DNA of 64,000 nucleotides from [Bacteroides] pectinophilus (GCA_025146925.1 CP102260.1:759001-823000), one strand, 5' to 3'; shown: positions 43,599 through 52,533, numbered from the stretch's first letter. Numbers and translations: made by a program. The notes: a model not told the origin generated them from the letters alone.

Positions 43599-45089
43599 GA
43601 GTGTGTGAAACTTTTTCTGTAAATAGCTAATAACGGCAAGGTCTTCTATGATAAAATATAAATCATAGGAGGCCTTTTATTATGGCAAGAAGAGAAAAGA
43701 AACCTATACACAAAGTAGTAATGACAGAAGGAAAGCGAAACATCATTCAGCAACTTCTTCAGGAGTATGATATTGAAACCGCTGAAGATATCCAGGATGC
43801 GCTTAAGGATCTGCTTGGCGGCACTATCAAAGAGATGATGGAAGCAGAAATGGATGATCATCTTGGTTACCAGAAATCCGAACGATCTGATAGCGATGAT
43901 TACCGCAATGGATATAAATCAAAGCGTGTAAACAGCAGCTATGGCAACATGGATATCGATGTTGCACGGGACCGTAAATCAACATTTGAGCCACAGATTG
44001 TAAAGAAACGTCAGAAGGATATTTCTGATATCGATCAGAAGATTATTTCCATGTATGCAAAAGGGATGACGACCCGGCAAATATCCGAAACCATCGAAGA
44101 TATCTACGGTTTTGAGACATCAGAAGGCTTTATTTCAGACGTTACAGATAAAATTCTGCCTCAGATCGAAGACTGGCAAAATCGACCGCTGGATGAGGTA
44201 TATTCGATCCTCTATATAGATGCCATCCATTATTCCTTACGAGATAATGGAGTAATCAGAAAACTGGCTGCCTACGTCATTCTTGGCATCAACACAGAAG
44301 GAAAAAAAGAGGTTCTTTCAATCACTGTCGGTGATAATGAAAGTTCAAAGTACTGGCTGTCTGTTCTGAATGAGCTGAAGAATCGTGGTGTAAAGGATAT
44401 CCTGATTATCTGCGCTGACGGTCTTAGTGGCATTAAAGAGGCAATTGCCGCTGCATTTCCAAAAACAGAGTATCATAGATGTATTTTGTACATCAGGTAA
44501 GAAACACGCTGAAATATGTTCCGGATAAGGACAGAAAAGCGTTCGCTTCCGACCTAAAAACGATTTACCATGCTTCCGATGAAGAGAAAGCTAGACTGGC
44601 TCTGGATCGAGTTACTGAAAAATGGAACGAAAAATACCCAAATTCCATGAAACGGTGGTATGATAACTGGGATGCAATAACGCCGATTTTCAAGTTCTCA
44701 CCGGATGTCAGAAAGGTTATTTACACGACCAATGCAATTGAAAGTCTGAATTCTACCTACCGTAAGCTAAACCGTCAGAGAAGCGTATTTCCTAGTGATA
44801 CAGCGCTCCTGAAAGCCCTGTATCTGGCAACTTTCGAAGCTACTAAATGGACTATGAGCATTCGGAACTGGGGACATGTATATGGTGAACTCAGCATTAT
44901 GTATGAAGGAAGACTCCCAGAATAACAGAATTTGTATGCGTGATAAGAAGGACGTTTTTGACGTCTGCTCTTGACATGCCCGAAATCATGTCGTATATAT
45001 AAAGCAAGAGCTGGAAGCTCCAATTTAGCGCTTCCAGCTCAATCATTATCATAGAAGATTATTATTTACGGACTTTTCTTCATAGTCTC
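43599..45089. mobile_element. IS256-family insertion sequence, 1.49 kb
   Basis: Imperfect 26-bp terminal repeats start with GAG on both sides (left GAGTGTGTGAAACTTTTTCT.., right, reversed, GAGACTATGAAGAAAAGTCC..) and share GTAAAT; a second shared block TCTTCTATGATAA lies at 43642-43654 and inverted at 45046-45058. No clear target duplication is visible. It separates TIR gene 2 from a reverse HTH gene. A strong hairpin (GAGCTGGAAGC/GCTTCCAGCTC, 45008-45040) ends the transposase transcript. Confidence 0.75.
43682..44925 (+). pseudogene. IS256 transposase with frameshift
   Basis: The first part (43682-44500) has the IS256 N-terminus and the DDE core: LYIDAIHYSLRDNG, and IICADGLSGIKEAI. At about 44490 the family's CIVHQVRN is broken by two extra T bases, and the frame resumes as FVHQVRNTLKYVPDKDRKAF to 44925 with TTNAIESLNSTYRKLNRQRS (catalytic glutamate). 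Together they make a normal-length transposase of about 410 residues. Programmed frameshifting is not usual for IS256, so it is probably dead. Confidence 0.85.
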
Positions 45090-45091
45090 GC

Positions 45092-45292
45092 TCAATCCTC
45101 TGCATGGAATACATCTTCCACCAGCATATTAAAGTACTTTGATATCCGCAGCATAAATTCGGCAGATGGGGTGCTGTCCCCATGTTCTATCCTGCCGACA
45201 GTTTTGGCGCTGTATCCAATAGCAGCGGCAAGGTCATCCTGGTAAATGCCACGCTGTTCCCGGATTTCTCTGATATTATTGGTAACCGCCAT
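45092..45292 (-). CDS. XRE-type HTH regulator
   Basis: 66 residues from ATG 45292, six bases after AAGAAGGG; in-frame codons further upstream lack a site. The helix-turn-helix reads REQRGIYQDDLAAAIGYSAK then TVGRIEHGDSTPS. Its stop codon lies three bases from the IS256 end, so its natural 3' flank is lost. Likely a repressor from the element. Positions 45293-45584 hold its promoter region and the decayed end of an IS30 copy; I see no gene there. Confidence 0.75.
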   Translation of the reverse strand: MAVTNNIREIREQRGIYQDDLAAAIGYSAKTVGRIEHGDSTPSAEFMLRISKYFNMLVEDVFHAED

Positions 45293-45584
45293 AAAAATCC
45301 CTTCTTTCAGTTCTATAGATATTTTCTTATTGTCCTTGAATGAAAAACTAAAACTTGACTGAAATATCGTCTGATTACACAAAATCGATTTTCGTCCCCA
45401 ATTTCGACTTATATTGTTGTGCCTTCTTTCTGAAAGGTGCTATAATTAGCATATTCCAGACAACGGGTATATCAAAAATTGCATAGCAAACAGACGGCTG
45501 GCTAATTCTTATGCAAAAGTAAACGCGACCCGTCTAATAACACCTATTGACAAATCGATTACTACCTGCATTTAAGTCTTTTAG

Positions 45585-46310
45585 TTACTTTTCAATGAAT
45601 AGGTCTGGCATCAAATGCACTTCATCTGGCGGGATGAGGTGCATTTTTAATAGCCTCATTAGTTCATGAAAATCTTCATCATCTTCCTCAATCAGTTCAT
45701 AGGGGCATTTGTTACCAAGCCCCGGACGTTTGATGCTATTGATATGATTCATAAGCAATGTGATGTCATCCTGATTATAAGGATTTAAGCTTTTCTTTTT
45801 CGGAATAGCATAACGGATAAATTCATGATTCTTTTCGATACATCCTTTTTGCCATGAGGCCATCGGATCGCAGTAAAACAGACTTGTTCTATAAACTAAG
45901 AAACCATCCTCATCTGATGTAAGTTCTAACTCATCCACTTTCTTAAATTCACTGCCATTGTCAGTCAATATAACCGAAAATAATCTCCGAAATACTTCTA
46001 TTCCCAGTCCTGCCTCAAGATAGTCAAACACCCTTTTTACAGATTCTGCTTTTCCATCCGGCATCAGGAATAGAAGCATTACATTATTCCTTCTGAAAAT
46101 TATGGTAAGAAGTCTTTTGCCTTGTTCTCTTACGCCTTTTACAGTATCCATTTCTACTACTTCATCTTCTGTATACTTTGCTTTCATCGCATACTCAAAA
46201 TCAGTATATGTTCTGCCTTGGCGAAACTCCACATTTGCAAATCCAAGAGATGGTTGATGACCTTTTCCTCGTTTCTTATATCCGGTTTTTCTACGCAAGG
46301 TAGACCGATA
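45585..46310 (-). pseudogene. IS30-family transposase, N-terminally truncated
   Basis: The reverse frame carries the catalytic C-terminal part of an IS30 transposase: YTEDEVVEMDTVKGVREQGK (first D), VILTDNGSEF (second D), WQKGCIEKNHEFIRYAIPKK (E). The family's N-terminal HTH half is missing. The frame is open to 46397, but residues upstream of position 46310 come from the integrase gene on the other strand and are not transposase. The truncation point coincides with the loss of the integrase N-terminus. Confidence 0.8.
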
Positions 46311-46311
46311 T

Positions 46312-47307
46312 TTGAAAACAAAGACAGGAGTAAGGCAAAGCACAAAACAGGGATATGTTACAGTACAGAGATTACTTGCAAAGGAAGCATTTGGCAAAAA
46401 GACGATACGAAGTGTGAAAACTTCCGATGCAAAGCTGTTCCTTATAAAATTGCAGCAGGAAGATGGGAAAAGCTAAAGTTCCATTCATACCATTCGGGGA
46501 GTGTTGCGACCAGCTTTTCAGATGGCGGTGGATGATGATATTTTGGTAAAGAATCCATTTGGATTCCAACTTGCCGGAGTACTGGTAAATGATGCAGTTA
46601 CAAGAGAGGCAATTTCCAAAGACCAGATGAGAAAATTCCTAAAGTTTGTGCATGACGATGTGATGTACTGTAAATACTATGAAGTAGTGTACATATTATT
46701 TCATACGGGAATGCGAATATCAGAATCTTGTGGCTTGACGCTGAAGGACATTGATCTTGAGAACAGAACTGTGAATATTGACCACCAGTTGCATAGAACA
46801 TCGGATATGCGATACATCATAGAAACCACAAAGACGGATGCAGGAACAAGAGTGTTGCCGATTACAGAGGATGTGGCACAGATGTTTCAGGCAATCATCG
46901 GGGATAGAAATACACCGAAAGTGGAAAAATCCATTGATGGCTACAGTGGATTCCTGTTTTACGATGACAATGGAATGCCCCTTGTGGCAATGCACTGGCA
47001 GCACCGATTCAACCACATGGTTGGCAGGTACAATGACATCTACCGGGTGCAGATGCCAAACATCACGCCCCATGTGTGCCGACACACCTATTGCAGCAAT
47101 ATGGCGAAATCGGGAATGAATCCCAAGACCTTGCAGTATTTGATGGGACATTCGGATATATCGGTTACAATGAATGTGTACACGCATATCGGATTTGATG
47201 ATGCTGAGGAAGAACTGAAACGGCTGGAAGACTTCCGAAAGGCACAAGCAGAGGTTGAGCAGAAGAAGGAGAAACCGATGTCGCAGAAGATGTTTAAGGT
47301 AATTTAA
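46312..47307 (+). pseudogene. int: Tyrosine integrase of element B, truncated and with a nonsense codon
   Basis: From 46312 the frame reads TGVRQSTKQGYVTVQRLLAK then DAKLFLIKLQQEDGKS, a stop TAA at 46474-46476 where relatives have a tyrosine codon, and SSIHTIRGVLRPAFQMAVDD. The catalytic domain after that is whole: R in TGMRISESCGL, K in TTKTDAGTRVLPI, HVCRHTYCSNM, GHSDISVTMNVYTHIG with the nucleophilic tyrosine. About 160 N-terminal residues are lost at the IS30 junction. A shorter product from GTG 46501 could be made. Tn916-like integrase family; element B is probably locked in place. Confidence 0.85.
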
Positions 47308-47352
47308 TATGGAAAAGGGATGACGCTCCGGCTTGGCTGGGGCGTTTTTTCT
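47308..47352 (+). terminator. Integrase-end terminator, copy 2
   Basis: Directly after the integrase stop: GACGCTCCGGCTTGGCTGGG then GCGTTTTTT. ACGC and GCGT pair around GCTCCGGCTTGGCTGG-type inner stems. The same sequence recurs at 35542-35590 without its integrase. Confidence 0.7.
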
Positions 47353-47447
47353 ATGGAAAAATAATAAAATAAAATATATAATATGTTTGATGGGATTAGA
47401 GAGAAGGTGCAAATATCAATAATTTTGAAAAAACATTATATTGGCTA

Positions 47448-48818
47448 ATGGATGCTTATCCAAAATCAATGTATAAACTTAACCCCAATATTGCAAAAAG
47501 AATATTTGCTAATATAGCAGATGATGAGAGGTTAATAGATGAGATACTGAATGATAAATCAGAAGAATTATTGGATGGAAAGAGCGAAAGGATTGTTTCT
47601 ATTTATCTTTTTCTTGATGATATAAGAAACAAACTCAATAAATTGAAAGGTAAAATCATGTCTTATGATGATGCCAATTATATTTTGAATATAATGATAT
47701 TAGTTAATTCCGAAATCACTCAATATTATATGGATAAGGCACAAAAAGATGGCAGGTTTTCGTATGAAAATGAATATAGTCAAAGTAGCATAATAATTAA
47801 CTACATTAAGGTAATTAGAGACGATATGCAGAGAAGGGGAAAAATACAAGAAATCTATCCTAATAAAGAAATCATTGAGAGCAAAGAGCTGAAAATTGTT
47901 TCGGAATGTGATTTGTCTATAATCGAAAAACATTTAGAATATCTTGTATTAATCAATACATTAATGTGTATGCAGATTAGTCCATTTTTCAATGATAAAG
48001 ACAGAATAATTGCAGAGTGGTTCTTATGTTGTTTTGGAGATATTTTCACAAACTGCATGATTGAAGGAATTTATATGGAACCGAATACATCTTATAGTGA
48101 ATATGAAAATGGGTCTAGGACAACTACAAAAATGGAAATTTTCTTTTCACAGAGCAACGAAGATAGATATCAATTAAGGTTGGATTTTCCTCATGATGAT
48201 AAGGAGTGTATTCATTTCAATTTATATGAACCTTTTAAAATAGCTGCGTATCCCATTGATTATCTGGAATATAATATGTTGATTAAGCAGTATGGTGATG
48301 TAGTTAAAAATTTATTTTATCACTGTGGTAATAGAATGTGGTTTAAGAGTCAATTTAAAGATTATATTGATTTGAATTTTACTAATAATATTGAAGCTAG
48401 GAAAGCGTTACTTAATCTGTTTGAAACACATACACATAGTCCGGTGTGTGACAATAGTGTTTCTGAAAATGATATGAAAAATTTTTTGAATGAACTTTTT
48501 TCTGCGATATCTATTATGGACATGTCACATTCTAGGTATTTAAAACCAAAGAACATAGATGAGAATAAAGAACTTGAATATATTACTTTAGAAAAAAATG
48601 TTAGAAATGCTGCTTACAAAATAGATGAGGCATATTTATATAATTTGCAAACAGGTACTATTCCTGCAAAATTGAAAGAGGATTTAGCTAATATAGAAAT
48701 CAAGTTGACAAATGTGTTGACTGAATATTATGCGAAATATACGCATGAGGAATTAAATGATTTGTCTTTGTTAGAATTATTAATGTTGGTTAGAGAATGT
48801 ATGATAGAACATTCTTAG
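47448..48818 (+). CDS. Unknown 456-residue protein in the integrase-att cargo slot
   Basis: No family recognised. The protein is acidic, helical, without membrane segments; noticeable parts are YLVLINTLMCMQISPFFNDK, IFFSQSNEDRYQLRLDFPHD, and HCGNRMWFKSQFKDYIDLNF. Base composition is far more AT-rich than in the flanking integrase, as for AbiH in the equivalent slot. The ATG lacks a good ribosome site; AGAAGG at about 47411 followed in frame by an ATC codon hints that the original start was upstream and changed. Position argues for a defence or addiction role, unproven. Confidence 0.55.
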   Translation: MDAYPKSMYKLNPNIAKRIFANIADDERLIDEILNDKSEELLDGKSERIVSIYLFLDDIRNKLNKLKGKIMSYDDANYILNIMILVNSEITQYYMDKAQKDGRFSYENEYSQSSIIINYIKVIRDDMQRRGKIQEIYPNKEIIESKELKIVSECDLSIIEKHLEYLVLINTLMCMQISPFFNDKDRIIAEWFLCCFGDIFTNCMIEGIYMEPNTSYSEYENGSRTTTKMEIFFSQSNEDRYQLRLDFPHDDKECIHFNLYEPFKIAAYPIDYLEYNMLIKQYGDVVKNLFYHCGNRMWFKSQFKDYIDLNFTNNIEARKALLNLFETHTHSPVCDNSVSENDMKNFLNELFSAISIMDMSHSRYLKPKNIDENKELEYITLEKNVRNAAYKIDEAYLYNLQTGTIPAKLKEDLANIEIKLTNVLTEYYAKYTHEELNDLSLLELLMLVRECMIEHS

Positions 48819-49021
48819 TAGTAAGCCTATCTTGTTTTACTACCAATTTTACTACTAACAGCCCGCAATAACTTGCTCCATCTTGCTCTATTTTGCCAGG
48901 AGTTCAGCAAAAATACACATTTTACAAATCCCTAGAACCCCTTGCAAAACAGGGCATTCCGGGGCAAATTAAGGAGAAACAAAAACATGATAAAAGTACT
49001 TTTCATCTGCCACGGCAATAT
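48815..49021 (+). repeat. Conserved element right end and attachment core, copy 2
   Basis: Starts at the stop of the orphan gene: TAGTAGTAAGCC..TTACTACCAATTTTACTACTA, then CTTGCAAAACAGGGCATTCC, AAGGAGAAACAAAAAC and the core ATGATAAAAGTACTTTTCAT then CTGCCACGGCAATAT (48987-49021). Matches 37925-38145. It marks the junction of element B with element C. Confidence 0.8.
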
Positions 49022-49170
49022 ACTAACCTTGATTAAAAATACTTGATTTTACGGCGTTTTGGGGATGTTACAGTAGATTTTTACCAACGATTTACCAAAG
49101 CTATTTGAGTAGGGGATAAACTACTCAGGATATGTAAAGAGAAGTATTATAATAGAGTCCTAGCAAAGAA

Positions 49171-49197
49171 AAAATCCGCAATTTAGCGGATTTTTTT
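49171..49197. terminator. Bidirectional terminator overlapping the XRE gene end
   Basis: AAAATCCGC and GCGGATTTT pair around AATTTA, with A and T runs on either side. The XRE gene's last codons and stop lie inside it. Bases 49022-49170 before it hold no gene; they are the left end of element C. Confidence 0.85.
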
Positions 49198-49686
49198 AAT
49201 ACATTCGTTAAATAAGAGCAATCTGTTAATCTTATCATCATAAAATTCTTTTTGCTGTTCAATCACAGCTTTATCATTATCCTCATAGGCAATTAAATCC
49301 ATCTGTTGTTTACAATTTAGATAAGAACAAATAGCTTCATTTATTTGTGAATCTTCAAATGTCATGTGTATGCTGCTGGGGATGTAGTTGCCATCTTTAT
49401 CCTTATCAGCAGATATTTTCAATGGAGATTGTTCGTTAAGCTTCATAACTAAAGAAAGAACATCACTAATAGTATTAATATCGTAATCAAGAAATACAGT
49501 TACGCTAATGCCAAGAGCTTCTGCTATTTTTTGAAGCTGATCTGGTTTTGGATTTCGTTCACCGCTTTCATATTTCTTTATGGTAGATAAATAAATACCG
49601 GACTGTTTTGATAATTCGTCCTGTGTCATATCTTTTAATTTTCTATATTTTTGAATTTTACTTCCAATTGAATGTCTATTATCCAT
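49183..49686 (-). CDS. XRE-family repressor of element C
   Basis: 167 residues. An N-terminal helix-turn-helix (IQKYRKLKDMTQDELSKQSG then LSTIKKYESGERNPKPDQLQ) is followed by a helical C-terminal domain likely for dimerisation or sensing. It is divergent from a perfect consensus promoter with a palindromic operator about 80 bases from its start, so it very probably represses the element's leftmost operon, as in other conjugative elements. Confidence 0.85.
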   Translation of the reverse strand: MDNRHSIGSKIQKYRKLKDMTQDELSKQSGIYLSTIKKYESGERNPKPDQLQKIAEALGISVTVFLDYDINTISDVLSLVMKLNEQSPLKISADKDKDGNYIPSSIHMTFEDSQINEAICSYLNCKQQMDLIAYEDNDKAVIEQQKEFYDDKINRLLLFNECIKKIR

Positions 49687-49764
49687 TAATAATCACCTCA
49701 AACAAATTGATATGAATATTTTAACACAGAGTTCACAAAAGTGGTACATTATTTTGAAAATATA

Positions 49765-49820
49765 TTGACAACCACAAATGTGGACTATATAATAAAAATA
49801 TGAACAGACCACAAATGAGG
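49765..49820 (+). promoter_or_regulatory. Consensus promoter with operator repeats
   Basis: TTGACA (49765-49770) and TATAAT (49788-49793) with a 17-bp spacer, both perfect. The spacer contains the palindrome CCACAAATGTGG (49772-49783), and a second copy ACCACAAATGAGG lies at 49808-49820, near the start of transcription. This fits tight repression by the divergent XRE protein. Confidence 0.85.
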
Positions 49821-50257
49821 ACTAACATAAAAAGAATAGATATGTTGAAAATACTTCTTTTGGCGAAGTTCAAGGATTGAAAATTTTGCTATATCATAAT
49901 CCTGCGAGTTGCAAAGCAGCTCATACAATTGAATAACAATTACAGATATAGTGATAATTCCGGTTCAGATACCTGATGGAAATCAAATATACTTGCGAAG
50001 AGTGCTGAAGGATTGAGAAATGAAAGTGGAGCGAGTAAGGGTAGTCAATACTGTTGCGGAAGGATAATAAACTATGAAGGTGTTCAAAGGGAACTTCCTG
50101 GCTCTCGAAAAGGCGGTAGAGAGGATAGCATTATTTAATTTAACTTAATGCGTCGTAAACGCAGATGCGGCTTATCTGTAATTCCTATGTGTGCAGGCAA
50201 ATGGGAAAAAAGCACACCTACATGGCATGAGCCGTGTAGAAAGCAGGTAAGTAGTGA
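49821..50257 (+). other. Long leader of element C operon
   Basis: More than 400 bases between the strong promoter and the first clear gene, with several possible stems (GTCGTAAACGCAGATGCGGC; CTACATGGCATGAGCCGTGTAG near 50218) and one very small frame. No riboswitch class was recognised. It may be a structured regulatory RNA. Confidence 0.4.
50074..50148 (+). CDS. Possible 24-residue leader peptide
   Basis: ATG to TAA behind GCGGAAGGATAATAAACT. The peptide has a basic start and an amphipathic middle (KVFKGNFLALEKAVERIALF). It lies within the long leader. Short length makes it uncertain; a start site alone is weak evidence. Confidence 0.35.
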   Translation: MKVFKGNFLALEKAVERIALFNLT

Positions 50258-50557
50258 ATGGAATTAACTTTTAAAGGTGTGGATATAAGCACTGAGGAAA
50301 AGTTCGTCAGCTACATTAATTCACTGAATACAGCGATAATGAAGCAAAATGTCATGAATGAAATCAAGCAGGATTTATATGATGTTTCTTATTTGAAAAA
50401 GCGTTACCGAAAGATTGTAGCCAGGAATGAGAAAGCACTATTTATGGCAGAACACGAATGTTTGAAATGTGTTTATTTTCAAAGACTGGCACGAAAATGT
50501 CAGGCAAATTGTAAGTGTCTCTTAGAAGAATCTACGGAAGGAGGCGTATTTACATGA
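50258..50557 (+). CDS. Small cysteine-containing element protein
   Basis: 99 residues, start behind AAGCAGGTAAGTAGTGA. Helical with a C-terminal cysteine group (ECLKCVYFQRLARKCQANCK then C) that could bind a metal. I do not recognise it; proteins of this kind lie before the ParM gene in related elements. Its stop overlaps the next ATG (ATGA). Confidence 0.65.
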   Translation: MELTFKGVDISTEEKFVSYINSLNTAIMKQNVMNEIKQDLYDVSYLKKRYRKIVARNEKALFMAEHECLKCVYFQRLARKCQANCKCLLEESTEGGVFT

Positions 50558-50748
50558 AGCTATGTTGGATTGTAGTGTTGGTCGGAATAAGTATCATCCT
50601 GGTTTTTCTATATTCATTAGTTGCAATGTCGTCCAGAACAGAGAGGTTTATTGAGCAGCTTATGGAAGAGGAGGGGAGAAAAGATACAGATGTGCAGGAT
50701 ATGGAAGCAAATATTACGGAATGGAAGGAGAGACAGGAATATGAATAA
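50554..50748 (+). CDS. Small single-helix membrane protein
   Basis: 64 residues from ATG 50554 behind GGAAGGAGG. One N-terminal helix (LCWIVVLVGISIILVFLYSL) and an acidic tail. Coupled by overlap to both neighbours (ATGA before; eight-base overlap with parM after). Role unknown. Confidence 0.65.
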   Translation: MKLCWIVVLVGISIILVFLYSLVAMSSRTERFIEQLMEEEGRKDTDVQDMEANITEWKERQEYE

Positions 50749-51661
50749 CAAATTAGAAGTAATCGGCATTGATCATGGATGGTCAATGATGAAAACAATC
50801 TCTCAGGTATTTGTCACAGGTGTTAAGGAGATTACAACAACTCCGGCACTTTTCGGCGATGTACTTGAGTATGAAGGAAAGTTCTATAAGGTTGGAACTG
50901 TGAGGCAGGAAGTAAAGGATACAAAGGTCGAAGATGACAGCTTTTATCTTCTCACTCTTGCAGCAGTTGCTAAGGAACTTAAAAGAAGAGGTCTTGCAGA
51001 GGCAAAGGTATTCCTTGCCGTAGGACTACCACTTACAAGGTTTGGAGCAGAGAAGAATGATTTTATCAAGTACCTGACAAAGAATAAGCGTGTAAGCTTC
51101 AAATATGAGAATGAGCCGTATTATATTGAAATGGATGATGTGGCAGTATTCCCTCAGTGTTATGCAGCAGTAGTGGACAAGATTCCTACAATGGCAAAGA
51201 AAACGCTGATAGTAGATATCGGTAGCTGGACAATCGACATTATGCCGGTAATCAACAAGTCACCGGATGAATCAAAGTGTGTGACGATACCAAAAGGTCT
51301 TATTACCTGTATGCGTTCTATCAATGAACAGTGTGTAAGACAACTTAACGGAGAGGTAGACGAGTCAGAGATACAGAACATCATGCGATATGGCAGGTCA
51401 GATATTGATGATGAATACTTTGCCATTATCAAGGCAGAGATAGAGGATTTTGTTGATAAGGTATATAACTCAATTCGTGAGTTTGGGTATAACTTAAAGA
51501 CTACACCGATTGTATTTGTCGGTGGCGGGGCAGTTGTGATGAAGAATTTTGGTAGCCATGATGCCAAGAACATTTCCTATAACCTTGATGTAAAGGCAAA
51601 TGCAAGAGGATATGAGCAGCTTGCCACGATGGGGCTTAAAAGCACTAAGCGATTATCATAA
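50741..51661 (+). CDS. parM: ParM/Alp-type actin-like partition ATPase
   Basis: 306 residues from ATG 50741 (GGAAGGAGAGACAGGAAT before it); a longer frame upstream overlaps the previous gene and is not used. Actin-fold landmarks: phosphate 1 loop VIGIDHGWSMMKT, LIVDIGSWTIDIMPV (phosphate 2), and VFVGGGAVVMKNFG (adenosine). ParM-like filaments push replicated plasmid DNA apart; on a conjugative element they would stabilise the excised circular form. The ParR-like gene follows. Confidence 0.82.
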   Translation: MNNKLEVIGIDHGWSMMKTISQVFVTGVKEITTTPALFGDVLEYEGKFYKVGTVRQEVKDTKVEDDSFYLLTLAAVAKELKRRGLAEAKVFLAVGLPLTRFGAEKNDFIKYLTKNKRVSFKYENEPYYIEMDDVAVFPQCYAAVVDKIPTMAKKTLIVDIGSWTIDIMPVINKSPDESKCVTIPKGLITCMRSINEQCVRQLNGEVDESEIQNIMRYGRSDIDDEYFAIIKAEIEDFVDKVYNSIREFGYNLKTTPIVFVGGGAVVMKNFGSHDAKNISYNLDVKANARGYEQLATMGLKSTKRLS

Positions 51662-51669
51662 GGAGGCAG

Positions 51670-52119
51670 ATGATGGGAAGAAGACTTGAATATGAAGTAA
51701 AAACTTCTGTCCGCCTCAACATGAGCAATCCTCAGCATGTGAAAATCAATGATGTGATTCAGAACCTTGATCCGAAGATTTTCAAATCTAAGAATCAGTT
51801 CATCATAGATGCGATTCAGTTTTACATTGATAATTATGGAAAAGAAACCTTTGTTATCAAGAAGAAGGAAAAAGAGAGGGCTGAATATATCCGGTCAGAA
51901 GATATTGATGACATTAAGGAAGAAGTCATTGAAGCAGCAACCAATGAGGCTAGGAAAGAGGTTATAAGGCTGTTAGGCGGAGTGATATCCGGGATGAATG
52001 TTGGTCAGCCGGTAATAATGCAGGCAGCCAATAGTGAAGCACAAGAACCCACAGAAGATGTTATGGACGATGCAGATGTTGCAGGACTTGCAATGGGATG
52101 GATGTCGAAAGGAGACTGA
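51670..52119 (+). CDS. parR: ParR-like adaptor / DNA-binding protein
   Basis: 149 residues, start at 51670 or 51673 behind AAGGAGG. N-terminal ribbon-helix-helix style segment (TSVRLNMSNPQHVKINDVIQ then FIIDAIQFYIDNYG) and an acidic C-terminus, as in ParR proteins that bind the centromere and cap ParM filaments. Directly follows parM, the normal order. The six-copy hairpin array near 61.5-63.2 kb is one possible binding site; that is speculation. Confidence 0.7.
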   Translation: MMGRRLEYEVKTSVRLNMSNPQHVKINDVIQNLDPKIFKSKNQFIIDAIQFYIDNYGKETFVIKKKEKERAEYIRSEDIDDIKEEVIEAATNEARKEVIRLLGGVISGMNVGQPVIMQAANSEAQEPTEDVMDDADVAGLAMGWMSKGD

Positions 52120-52124
52120 TTATT

Positions 52125-52298
52125 ATGAGAAGAGTTATGGGAGCCGTAGGAACAGTGATTTTAGAGATACTCAAGTGGATATTAAGGATAATTCTTGGAG
52201 CGTTGAAGCTGGTCTTAGGACTTGCCAGAATAATTCTTCTTCTATTCGCTATGGTGGCAAGGATATTTCTTTCATTCGTAAGAATGGGCACATTCTGA
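52125..52298 (+). CDS. Small hydrophobic peptide, 57 residues
   Basis: From ATG 52125 behind AAAGGAGAC. Nearly all hydrophobic with regularly spaced arginines (ILKWILRIILGALKLVLGLA then RIILLLFAMVARIFLSF), giving an amphipathic or membrane-inserted helix. Could be a membrane anchor or a toxin-like peptide; no family recognised. Confidence 0.6.
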   Translation: MRRVMGAVGTVILEILKWILRIILGALKLVLGLARIILLLFAMVARIFLSFVRMGTF

Positions 52299-52312
52299 GA
52301 GGAGGTGAGCGT

Positions 52313-52396
52313 ATGCAGGTAAAGGGTTTATTCTTAAATTATAAGAAAAACAGAAGACTTATGCAGTATTTCTTTAAAATAAGAGAACTGGTATAA
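52313..52396 (+). CDS. 27-residue basic peptide
   Basis: ATG 52313 behind a perfect AGAGGAGGTGAGC site: MQVKGLFLNYKKNRRLMQYF then FKIRELV. Basic and likely helical. The strong ribosome site, and a new one for the next unit, argue that it is translated. Confidence 0.5.
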   Translation: MQVKGLFLNYKKNRRLMQYFFKIRELV

Positions 52397-52411
52397 TGAA
52401 AGGAGTTTAAG

Positions 52412-52515
52412 ATGCACAGAATACGGGACAGTCCTATGTGTCCCGTGCATTACAGATAAATAGTTCACCGCAAGGGTGGATGGCACGGAACACAAAGCCC
52501 GTCCCTCTTGCGGAG
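52412..52515 (+). promoter_or_regulatory. Two-hairpin leader before the lipoprotein gene
   Basis: ATGCAC..CGGGACA pairs with TGTCCCGTGCAT (52412-52450), and CCGCAAGGG pairs with CCCTCTTGCGG (52469-52515). A 15-codon frame (52412-52459) behind AAAGGAG covers the first stem, so translation of it could change folding. Confidence 0.5.
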
Positions 52516-52533
52516 AAGGGATGGGCGATTACT

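Noticed and set aside
46311-46397. N-terminal part of the reverse IS30 frame
   Set aside because: These codons are the antisense of integrase sequence; transposase similarity starts only at 46310.
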